Assembly (NCBI GenBank): GCA_902786565.1
Contig: CADACW010000033.1
Span: forward strand, 1 to 38,699
DNA length: 38,699 nt
Direction of reading: 5' to 3'
From: an uncultured Prevotellaceae bacterium
Lineage (GTDB): Bacteria; Bacteroidota; Bacteroidia; Bacteroidales; Bacteroidaceae
Shown: piece after piece, positions 25,550-32,349 of the stretch
Position numbering within the stretch: position 1 is the first letter of the stretch
Layout of the letters: each line of letters opens with the position of its first letter
Notes under the pieces: model-generated
What the model was told of the DNA's origin: nothing
The model's input: only the letters and a program-made list of their open reading frames with translations
Databases searched by the model: none
Translations under genes and position numbers: made by a program

Positions 25550-26695
25550 TCACCAGTTGTATATTGTTCGGTCAGCTTCATGATTCTCCCACTCGGTGAA
25601 GGCCGACTGCACATCGTCGATGACCACGCCGCCGTCTGCGCTCACCTTGAAGATATAGGTGTAACTATAGCCTGGCAGCCACGTCATATAGTTTGCCGGC
25701 ACCGTTGTCGTCTTTGGTTCGCCGTTGACACTGACGTCGAGGGTGAAAGTACCCTGACCGGCAGGGGTGGGCAGCACGGTGTACCATTTCCCTATAGCAG
25801 CCCGGTCGGCACCATAGTATGGTGACGTGACAGGGCCTTCTGCCGGACTCACCTCCGAGTAATAGTCCTGAGTGAAAGCCACCAAGCCACCGGCATCGCC
25901 GCTGACGCTCAACGCCTCTCTCGCCTCTGTTCCCATCAGTGGGTAGGTCACGATCACCTCACCCCTCTGCTTAATCGTGTTGCCGTCGGTGCTACGGAAT
26001 TGTTTGCTGGAAAGCTCCGTGATGGCAGCATCGTCAGGATTATCGAAGGTGAATATGAAGCGTACCTTGCTGAAGGGCTTCACGAACTCCAGTTTTACGG
26101 TTTTGCCAATGTCGGGGCTGTTTATCGCCCTATACCAGAGGTGGCTGTAGTAGGGTGTGGCGTCCTCTCCGGCCAGTGTCTCGGCATTAGCGCTGAAGGT
26201 CAGTTTCAGCGCCGGCCCGGAGGTGTCGACGGTTCTATCGACATTGGTCCCTGTCACCGCCATAAAGCGGTAGGCGGCGGCACCATAGTCCCAGTATTTC
26301 ACGGTCTGCTCCGTCGCGCCGGGCAGTTGCTGGTTCACGTATTCCCAGTCTAGGCCGTAGGTGGCCGTGTTCTCCCGCCACAGCACACGGTAGCCCGGGA
26401 ACACCTCCTGGTAGTAGGGCGAAGCACCCGTGTCTTTGTAGCCGAAGACCGTGAAGGTATTGGTTATAGTCTCAAGTGGGGTACCGTCGCCGCTGCGCGT
26501 CACCTGCTGTTGGCCCTGCATAGTGCCACTAAGGGCGATGGGCAGCGGCTCCTCTACCTCGCCGCTATCCCCAGAGCAGCCCATAAGCCCTATTGGCCCT
26601 ATGAGCCCTATGAGCCCCATTAGCCCCATTGGCCCCATTAGCCTCATTGGCCCCATGAGCCCCATTAGCCTCATTAGCCCTCTTAGCCACCTCAT
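25550..26695 (-). CDS. Fimbrillin-family lipoprotein with minisatellite-coded signal peptide (381 aa)
   Basis: Residues 7-39 are minisatellite-coded Leu-Met-Gly / Ile-Gly-Pro repeats with two interspersed Arg. They end in lipobox L37-M-G-C40. Maturation-like site VTRS (R67) follows. The body has fimbrillin hallmarks: FTVFGYKDTG, a KYWDYGAAAYRFMA segment, FSKVRFIFTF, and near the C-terminus WLPGYSYTYIFKVS followed by a short final strand region. The same W-(K/L)P-x-Y-x-YTYIFK motif occurs in the 547-, 645- and 812-residue paralogues. The start codon overlaps the stop of the upstream four-helix gene by 4 nt (ATGA, 26692-26695), so translation is probably coupled. It is shorter than the paralogues and could be an anchor or tip-proximal subunit. 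Confidence 0.85.
   Translation of the reverse strand: MRWLRGLMRLMGLMGPMRLMGPMGLMGLIGLIGPIGLMGCSGDSGEVEEPLPIALSGTMQGQQQVTRSGDGTPLETITNTFTVFGYKDTGASPYYQEVFPGYRVLWRENTATYGLDWEYVNQQLPGATEQTVKYWDYGAAAYRFMAVTGTNVDRTVDTSGPALKLTFSANAETLAGEDATPYYSHLWYRAINSPDIGKTVKLEFVKPFSKVRFIFTFDNPDDAAITELSSKQFRSTDGNTIKQRGEVIVTYPLMGTEAREALSVSGDAGGLVAFTQDYYSEVSPAEGPVTSPYYGADRAAIGKWYTVLPTPAGQGTFTLDVSVNGEPKTTTVPANYMTWLPGYSYTYIFKVSADGGVVIDDVQSAFTEWENHEADRTIYNW
26580..26688 (-). repeat. 9-bp minisatellite, orientation B, coding a lipoprotein signal peptide (381-aa gene)
   Basis: This is the longest tract, about twelve units of ATRGGSCYM type on the minus strand. It encodes the whole h-region of the 381-residue lipoprotein, at about 33 residues much longer than a normal h-region. 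Orientation is opposite to the tract only 0.7 kb away in the four-helix gene. Confidence 0.85.
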
Positions 26696-27492
26696 CGGCT
26701 GCCTCCTTTCTCCGACAGGGCGGCTTGCAGTTGTGCTATGTGCGCTTTCAGCCGAGCGTTCTCCTGTTCCAGTTCGGCGATGCGGGCTTTCTGGTCGTTG
26801 CGGTAGCCCAGACGGGCGGCGGTCATACGCTCACGGATGCCCCCCTGCTCCACGAAGTCCTTCTGCAGACGGTCCAGGAGCTTGCCCATCATAGTATCAT
26901 ATTGGTGGATAAGCGTGATGGCGATATTGCAGATGGCCTCGGGCGAGCGCTGCTCTATGTCTTTGGTATAGTGTTCGGGGCGGTTGTGCGTCTTGCTGTA
27001 TTCCTGCACCTGACGGGTGCGGGGGTCGTCGAGGGGCCACTGCTCCAGATGGCGGGTGCGCAGATAGTCGACATAGTCTTCCAGCACTTCTTTCATGCTG
27101 GCACGTGCCACACCAAGAAGCTTAATCTCTGTCTCGGAACTGGTGGAAGCGGCGGCACAGCCCTCGGCAATGTTCTGTTTGCCCGAGCGGGCAGCCTGCA
27201 CCACCTGGTCGATGGTGCGGTCCTTACGCTCCAAGAAGTAGTGGTGCGCAAAATAGAAGGTCATGTCATAAAGGCACTCCGCCTTCTTGTAGACCAGCAA
27301 GTCGCGATAGTTGCCCTTCTTTGGCAGGAAGGGCTTGGGCTCTAAAGGCTGGCGCCGCCCGCCAGTGGAGCCCCCATAGGGCCCATAGGGCTCATTGGGC
27401 TCATTGGCCTCATAGGCCCCATTGGGCTCATTGGCCTCATTGGCCTTAGTGGCCTTAGTGGCCTCGCTATTCGGTTCTTCTTTTCCTGTCAT
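26692..27492 (-). CDS. Four-helix-bundle protein (23S rRNA-intervening-sequence-protein / Avd-like fold) (266 aa)
   Basis: There is no signal peptide, so it is probably cytoplasmic. Residues about 1-50 are low complexity. Part is the minisatellite (ATKANEANEPN... type), followed by a short basic Pro-rich stretch. Residues about 55-210 match the four-helix-bundle family, with the diagnostic YRDLLVYKKAE start and the SGKQNIAEG motif. The C-terminus (about 225-262) is a heptad-like coiled coil (AELEQENARLKAHIAQL). It resembles Bacteroidota proteins annotated as four helix bundle suffix domain, and the fold is shared with the Avd subunit of diversity-generating retroelements. No reverse transcriptase or template repeat is present here. 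It is an unexpected cytoplasmic protein inside a surface-fibre operon. Its stop overlaps the next start by 4 nt. Function unknown; nucleic-acid binding or regulation is a guess. Confidence 0.8.
   Translation of the reverse strand: MTGKEEPNSEATKATKANEANEPNGAYEANEPNEPYGPYGGSTGGRRQPLEPKPFLPKKGNYRDLLVYKKAECLYDMTFYFAHHYFLERKDRTIDQVVQAARSGKQNIAEGCAAASTSSETEIKLLGVARASMKEVLEDYVDYLRTRHLEQWPLDDPRTRQVQEYSKTHNRPEHYTKDIEQRSPEAICNIAITLIHQYDTMMGKLLDRLQKDFVEQGGIRERMTAARLGYRNDQKARIAELEQENARLKAHIAQLQAALSEKGGSR
27372..27466 (-). repeat. 9-bp minisatellite, orientation A, in the four-helix-bundle gene
   Basis: Tandem GAGCCCAAT variants (also GCCACTAAG) on the minus strand encode ATK/ANE/PNE/PYG repeats. They form a soluble N-terminal tail ahead of the helical domain. 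Confidence 0.85.
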
Positions 27493-27519
27493 GTTCCTTC
27501 AAAGTCTTTTCTGCGCTCA

Positions 27520-27532
27520 GAGGCCCCGCCTC
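27520..27532 (-). other. Small hairpin GAGGC-nnn-GCCTC in the spacer after the first minihelix
   Basis: A 5-bp stem with a 3-nt loop, 29 nt beyond the tRNA-like minihelix in transcription direction. A hairpin with the same stem (loop different) occupies the matching place in the other spacer at 29679-29691. The two spacers therefore share an architecture and probably arose by duplication. Confidence 0.55.
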
Positions 27533-27561
27533 AGGGCGCGGACAGTGCATTTCTTCTTTGT

Positions 27562-27593
27562 AGCCCGCCGGGGAGTCGAACCCCGCGCGAGCT
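27562..27593 (-). other. tRNA-like minihelix (acceptor stem + T-arm) in the operon mRNA, copy 1
   Basis: On the minus strand the order is acceptor-like AGCUCGC, one G, T-stem CGGGG, T-loop UUCGACU (matches TTCRANY), CCCCG, then GCGGGCU and A. The two 7-nt acceptor strands pair with a single G·U. In the plus-strand RNA the same position would be a C·A mismatch, which favours a structure in the operon mRNA. D-arm and anticodon arm are absent, so it is not a functional tRNA gene. It lies in the 163-nt spacer between the 645-aa fimbrillin and the four-helix gene. RNase P or tRNA 3' processing enzymes can act on such minihelices, so mRNA processing is a plausible inferred role. Confidence 0.65.
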
Positions 27594-27617
27594 TTGGTAA
27601 AAGCCTCTCCCCCACCC

Positions 27618-27635
27618 CCTCTCCGAAGGGAGAGG
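27618..27635 (-). other. Stem-loop after the 645-aa fimbrillin gene
   Basis: CCTCTCC (27618-27624) pairs with GGAGAGG (27629-27635) around a 4-nt loop, about 20 nt past the stop codon. No U-run follows on the minus strand. It is more likely a 3'-end stabiliser or a dispersed CTCTCC-type intergenic repeat than a true terminator. Confidence 0.5.
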
Positions 27636-27655
27636 AGAGTTTGGCTTTGAGGTAA

Positions 27656-29593
27656 TTAATTAATTACCTTGATGACCTTCACGGCATAGACACCGTTGTT
27701 CGTGGTGTACTTATCGTAGTAAGTCGTGGTGCCGTCAGCTTTACCCGTAGCCTGCGTGTAGGTGTAGGAGCCTTCCACACCACTGCGGATATAGTAGCTT
27801 GTCACGTCGGTATCACTTGCAGGCGTTACTGCCTCATAAACAACTGCATCTGTTCCCGTTTTCTGTGTCACCGTGTACACATAGGCATACGTGGTGTTAG
27901 CAGTAGCCGTGAACTTCGAGGCTGAGCCTGCTGTGACCGTCACATTGTTGCCGTCAGCACCGGGGATGGCGGTGATGTCGTTGCTTATCGTTGCATTGGT
28001 GAGCACCAGTTTATTGCGACCAGTAATTTTCCCACTTTCCACCTTAGCCTGCATGTTCAACGCCTCCATTACTTCTGCTTCTGTAGCAGCAGCACTTAGT
28101 GTGTACAGCTTTGCGGCATCCTTATCAGGACTGGTAGTACCGTTGAGGTCCGTCTTAGCCGTTCCGCCATCCATGACCATGACGTAGATGTCGCCAGCCT
28201 TATATTCGTTGTTCGCTGAAGCATTGACAGCAGGGTCATGCTGATAAGTGGTGATGCTGGGGGTTGCCACGGTGGTCACCGTCTCCTGGACATTATCCTC
28301 GGCCTGCTCCACGACTGCATCGAAGGTGATGGGATGGATGCCTACCTTGTCCATCTTTGCAGGGTTGGTCAGACCGTCGGTGTTATCCGAAATCTTGAAG
28401 ATATAAGTATAGGCATAGCCTGGCTTCCACTGTGTGTAGATGGAGGGCACGACGGCGGTGGCACCTGTAATGTTGATAGTTTCCTTGGTACCATCGGTAG
28501 AAACAAGGGTGTAGTCCACCTTCAGCGTCAGAGCAGCTCCCGTCTCGTAGGGCAGCACGTCCTGATAGTAGGGGTCTGTACCAGCATAGGTACATGTTTG
28601 CGATGTCTTGCCAAGATACAGCTTGGCATTCGTTTCCGTATCTTCATATTTCTCTTTCACGACATAGTTGGCTGTCAGGGCACCAAAGGTCTGGTTGGCC
28701 TGAGTAACAGCTGTAGCGGCAGCGAAGGTGACGTGTGCCTTGTTGTTGTCCGAGTAGCCTACATCGCTTGATGACTTGTTGACGTTAGGGAAGTAGACGG
28801 TGTAGGTTCCGCTGGTGGGAAGAATGGAGCTGCTGGCAAAGAGGATGGCATTGTCAGCACTGCTGGTCGTTCCAGTATTTGCATTGGCATAGAACTTCAC
28901 GTCCTTGACTGAGTAGCCAGGAATGGTCTCATAGATGCCCATGCGCACCTTGGCCGCCATGTTGCGGAACTTGAGCTCAACGGGCGCACCGTAGTTGTCG
29001 CTTTTCACAGTGACGAGATCGGCAATATGGACAGTTTTTAGCTGGGCCGTGGTGCCGGCAATGGTATAGGCACCGCCAGTACTGTTGGTTGCCGTCGACG
29101 GAGTGATAGCTGTTGCCGTGGCTCCGCCGGTTCCAAGGGAGTAGGCGATGAAGTCATACTGCGGCTGAGAGTAGTCCCAGTACTTGATGGTCTGTTTGTC
29201 ATCGCTGTGGTAAATCGATGCGAGAGAGTTTACGTCAAGACCCACATACTCCCAGTTGTTAGTATTGGAGGTTGTGGTGTTGGCGGTGTTCTCTGTCCAG
29301 TTTACATTGTAATTGTCGAATACCACGGTGGCAGCAACTAAACTTGAGCCTTTCGTGCCTTCTACTACAAAGTTGTAGTTCAGCAGCTTAGCTGCGTCTG
29401 CCCCTGTCTTCTCTGCACGTGTCACATTGGCAGAGCTGGAGGTGAACACGATGGGCTTCTCCGTCATCTCGTTGGCCTGGCGGAGGTTCTCGTCGCCGAC
29501 GAACTGCTCTTCTGAGCAGCTGGCAAGGGCGAAGAGGGCGCATGCGAGGAACGTGGCCTTACGCATGGCTGGGGGTAAAATGTTCTTTTTCAT
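27656..29593 (-). CDS. Fimbrillin-family lipoprotein with C-terminal extension (645 aa)
   Basis: Lipoprotein signal peptide with lipobox LAS-C26; Met10 is an alternative start. IVFTSSSANVTRA follows, with putative maturation Arg59. The fimbrillin core includes TIKYWDYSQPQYDF, GYSVKDVKFYAN and WKPGYAYTYIFKISD, then HPITFDAV. It continues for about 230 residues. The first part of this extension is homologous to the 812-aa protein (TPSITTYQ, EAEVMEALNMQ, ITGRN, KFTATANTTYAYVY). A short Tyr/Thr-rich module and the shared ending YYDKYT...VKVIKV follow. The core is typical of type V pilus subunits, and the extension may form a stalk or donor strands. A 163-nt spacer with a tRNA-like minihelix follows. 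A probable main shaft subunit, by inference. Confidence 0.87.
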   Translation of the reverse strand: MKKNILPPAMRKATFLACALFALASCSEEQFVGDENLRQANEMTEKPIVFTSSSANVTRAEKTGADAAKLLNYNFVVEGTKGSSLVAATVVFDNYNVNWTENTANTTTSNTNNWEYVGLDVNSLASIYHSDDKQTIKYWDYSQPQYDFIAYSLGTGGATATAITPSTATNSTGGAYTIAGTTAQLKTVHIADLVTVKSDNYGAPVELKFRNMAAKVRMGIYETIPGYSVKDVKFYANANTGTTSSADNAILFASSSILPTSGTYTVYFPNVNKSSSDVGYSDNNKAHVTFAAATAVTQANQTFGALTANYVVKEKYEDTETNAKLYLGKTSQTCTYAGTDPYYQDVLPYETGAALTLKVDYTLVSTDGTKETINITGATAVVPSIYTQWKPGYAYTYIFKISDNTDGLTNPAKMDKVGIHPITFDAVVEQAEDNVQETVTTVATPSITTYQHDPAVNASANNEYKAGDIYVMVMDGGTAKTDLNGTTSPDKDAAKLYTLSAAATEAEVMEALNMQAKVESGKITGRNKLVLTNATISNDITAIPGADGNNVTVTAGSASKFTATANTTYAYVYTVTQKTGTDAVVYEAVTPASDTDVTSYYIRSGVEGSYTYTQATGKADGTTTYYDKYTTNNGVYAVKVIKVIN

Positions 29594-29678
29594 AACTGTA
29601 CGTTTTTTGTTGATTATTGTATATTGTATTCGTTGTGTGAGGTTTGTTCCATTTCTTTTCGTCTTTATCCGTGTCTGC

Positions 29679-29691
29679 GAGGCACGGCCTC
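29679..29691 (-). other. Small hairpin GAGGC-nnn-GCCTC in the spacer after the second minihelix
   Basis: Counterpart of 27520-27532, 24 nt beyond the minihelix in transcription direction and 85 nt upstream of the 645-aa gene start. A further A/T hairpin, AGCATT-aaa-AATGCT, lies at 29759-29773 on the other side of the minihelix. Confidence 0.5.
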
Positions 29692-29715
29692 TGTTTTCTT
29701 GTTCTTCTCTTCTGT

Positions 29716-29747
29716 AGCCCGCCGGGGAGTCGAACCCCGCGCGGGCT
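29716..29747 (-). other. tRNA-like minihelix (acceptor stem + T-arm) in the operon mRNA, copy 2
   Basis: Same elements as copy 1, with a perfect 7-bp acceptor stem (AGCCCGC with GCGGGCU). T-stem CGGGG/CCCCG, loop UUCGACU and discriminator-like A are identical. Only one base separates the 5' acceptor strand from the T-stem, where a tRNA has the D- and anticodon arms. It lies in the 233-nt spacer between the 812-aa and 645-aa fimbrillin genes, so each C-terminally extended fimbrillin gene is followed by one such element. Confidence 0.68.
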
Positions 29748-29826
29748 TGGCGTTACGTAGCATTAAAAATGCTTATATTCACTGCGGCCGAATTGCAAAT
29801 CCGACCGAGCGGGACCGAACGGGGAG

Positions 29827-32265
29827 TTACTGCACCTTGATGACCTTCACGTAGCGCACGGCATCGTTCTTGGTGTACTTGTCAAAGTAGGTAATGCCGT
29901 CAACTGCAGCAGTCTCAGTTGCTTTTACATATTCAGTCGTGCTGAGAGTATACCAATTAGACGTATCCGTCTGCTCAGGCATGATTACACAGTAGGTATA
30001 ACTTCCATCAGTTTCTTTGTAGTAGTAGGCCGTACCATCGACAGGCTTTGTATCTGTCTTTGCCTTAAAGGTGTAGCCGTCCTGAACGTAGAGTGTAGAA
30101 GACGCGAAATCAGCGTAGGCAACGGTGTGTGCAGCTATATAAGTTGTGCCATTCAGTGTGTAGAAATAATTAGTGCCAGACACGGCGTAGTCAGTTGTTG
30201 CAGCAGTATAAGTGGAACCGTCGGGCGTAAAGAGATTGCCGGCTCCCTGGCCGAGGAACACAGTTTTCTTTGTATAAACGTCACCCGACTTAGTAAGGTA
30301 CACCACATTTTTCTGCACATCACCAGCAGTGGTCACAGCATCGAATTTAAAGCGATACTTTGAAGCGACTCCTACATCTGAGAAATCTACAGGCGAGTAC
30401 ATGGGTTCATCTTTTGTTTTGGCTTTCTTCTCGTAGACAAAGGCGTAGGTGGTGTTAGCCGTCGGAGTGAACTTTGCAGCCTTCTGGCCGTCGAGTGTAA
30501 TCTTGTTGCCATCAGCGCCGTAGGTCACCTCGTTGGTCACAGTGATGGTTGCAGTGGTCAAGTCAACATCGTTGCGTCCAGTAATGGTTGCTCCACTTGT
30601 GATGTCATCATCCTGATACTGCAGAGCGTCAATGACCTCAGCCTCTGTCGTTCCCTCAGGAATGGTGTAGAGGGCCACCTTGTCGGTGAGCACCCGGAGA
30701 GCACCATTGGCCAGGTCGGGAGTATTTTCGGTGTTTCCGTCGTTCACGGTCACATAGATTTCTCCGGTAATCTTTCCAGAGGCTGTGAGCACGGTGTACT
30801 CGTTGTTGTTCACAACGTTAGAACCGTTCTGGTAGGTGGTGATGCTGGGCGTAGAGACGAGGGTGATGGTCTCCTGCGTGGCATCCTCCTCAGAGTTGAC
30901 TGCCACAGCGTCGAAGGTGATGGGATAGAGGCCGGCAGGGTCGCTGTTCACTGTGGTATTGTCGGGCTTCGTGGGGTCGTAGACGCCGGTGTGGCCATTT
31001 GTCTTGTCGCTGATTTTAAAGATATAGGTATAGGCATAGCCGGGCTTCCACTGGTTGTAGATGAGAGGCACCTGTGCGGTAGCACCTTTCACGTTGATCA
31101 CCTCGCCCGAGCCGTCGATGCTCTCCAGCGTGTAGTTCACGCGAAGGTTCAGGTTTGTACCACTCTCGTTGGGGAGAAAGTAAGCATAGTAGTTATTAGC
31201 CGCAGCTCCGGCAAAAGAAGCAGTGTTGGAGGTACGGCCCAGGTAGACGTTGCCGGTACTCTTCTCTGCCTCCTGACGGCCAGTATAGTTCATGTTTCCC
31301 CAGTTTACCTTGGTATCTTGAGCGGCAGAACCTGCTGAGAACTTGATGTGAGCCTGGTTGTTGTCGGCATCTGTAGGCTTGTCTACAGTCGGGAAGTAGA
31401 CAGTGTATGTACCTTCCTTGAAGATTTGGTTCTCAGATGTTGTGAAGAGGTAAGCATTTGATGCCTGAGCATCGTCAGTAGCGGCTCCAGTATAGAACTG
31501 CACATTTTTCACCGAGTAGCCGGGAACGGTCTCATAGATACCGATACGCACCTTGGTACCGAGCTGGCGGAACTTCAGTGTTACAGGGTCGCCGTATTTC
31601 TCTCCATTTGTAGTGGAACTTTTCTTCACAGTTACGAGGTCAGAGATATAGCACTCTGCAAGGTCCTTAGCCTTACCCTGGAAAGAATAAGCAGCTTTGA
31701 GCCCAGTGTTTGGTTCGTCGCCCGACTCAGCTTTCGTAGCTTTCATTTCAGTAACCAGCACTTCTCCGTCTGTGGGGGTACCAGAGTAGATAGCCTTCTT
31801 GCTGCCTGTTGACCAAGCGAAGAAGTCATACTGGCTCTGAGTGTAGTCCCAGTACTTGATGGTCTGACTGGTTATGCCGTGTGAAGTAGCATGGTCAATG
31901 GGAGTTACTCCCACATACTCCCAGTTCGATGAGTTCGACTCCGTAGTGTTGGCGGTGTTCTTAGTCCACTGCACCAAGTAGTTGTCGAACACGGTGCTGC
32001 CAGCAATTCCATCTGTAGCAGAAAACGGTGTTTCAGTTGAGTTTCCCTTGTATCCATACACCACAAAAGCTTTTCCGAGCTTCTCAGCAGCCTCTTCTCC
32101 TGTGAAGTCGGCTCGTGTGAATGCCTTCTGGTTGGATGTGAACACGATGGGTGCTTCCACCGGGTCGGTGGCGTAGCGGTCCCCGACGTCTCCTACGAAG
32201 TCGTCGTTGGTGCAGCTTGCGAGCGCTACGGCTCCAACTGCTGCAAGAAAATAATACTTTTTCAT
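29827..32265 (-). CDS. Fimbrillin-family lipoprotein with long modular C-terminal extension (812 aa)
   Basis: Lipobox ALAS-C18, then IVFTSNQKAFTRA with putative maturation Arg51. The fimbrillin core contains TIKYWDYTQSQYDFFAW, GYSVKNVQFYTG, GTYTVYFPTVDK and WKPGYAYTYIFKISD, then LYPITFDAV. The extension begins with the segment shared with the 645-aa paralogue (PSITTYQ, EAEVIDALQYQ, ITGRND, TANTTYAFVY). It then adds about 170 residues of repeating short modules of the kind VDGTAYYYK / GSTYTAATTDY / VDGITYFDKYT. It ends YVKVIKVQ, matching the paralogue. These modules look like beta-hairpin stalk repeats whose number differs between the two genes. Probable pilus subunit. A tRNA-like minihelix follows the gene. 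Confidence 0.87.
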   Translation of the reverse strand: MKKYYFLAAVGAVALASCTNDDFVGDVGDRYATDPVEAPIVFTSNQKAFTRADFTGEEAAEKLGKAFVVYGYKGNSTETPFSATDGIAGSTVFDNYLVQWTKNTANTTESNSSNWEYVGVTPIDHATSHGITSQTIKYWDYTQSQYDFFAWSTGSKKAIYSGTPTDGEVLVTEMKATKAESGDEPNTGLKAAYSFQGKAKDLAECYISDLVTVKKSSTTNGEKYGDPVTLKFRQLGTKVRIGIYETVPGYSVKNVQFYTGAATDDAQASNAYLFTTSENQIFKEGTYTVYFPTVDKPTDADNNQAHIKFSAGSAAQDTKVNWGNMNYTGRQEAEKSTGNVYLGRTSNTASFAGAAANNYYAYFLPNESGTNLNLRVNYTLESIDGSGEVINVKGATAQVPLIYNQWKPGYAYTYIFKISDKTNGHTGVYDPTKPDNTTVNSDPAGLYPITFDAVAVNSEEDATQETITLVSTPSITTYQNGSNVVNNNEYTVLTASGKITGEIYVTVNDGNTENTPDLANGALRVLTDKVALYTIPEGTTEAEVIDALQYQDDDITSGATITGRNDVDLTTATITVTNEVTYGADGNKITLDGQKAAKFTPTANTTYAFVYEKKAKTKDEPMYSPVDFSDVGVASKYRFKFDAVTTAGDVQKNVVYLTKSGDVYTKKTVFLGQGAGNLFTPDGSTYTAATTDYAVSGTNYFYTLNGTTYIAAHTVAYADFASSTLYVQDGYTFKAKTDTKPVDGTAYYYKETDGSYTYCVIMPEQTDTSNWYTLSTTEYVKATETAAVDGITYFDKYTKNDAVRYVKVIKVQ

Positions 32266-32349
32266 AATCGCAAAAATTTAATAGAGTTATTAATAGTAAA
32301 TGTTTCTGTACTTATTATATATTATATATAGGTGCTGATAACCTCGTTT

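Noticed and set aside
26692-27492. Diversity-generating retroelement, because of the Avd-like four-helix protein
   Set aside because: No reverse transcriptase gene and no template/variable repeat pair were seen in the window.
27562-29747. Complete tRNA genes
   Set aside because: Only T-arm and acceptor stem are present. The 5' acceptor strand is one base away from the T-stem, leaving no room for D- or anticodon arms.
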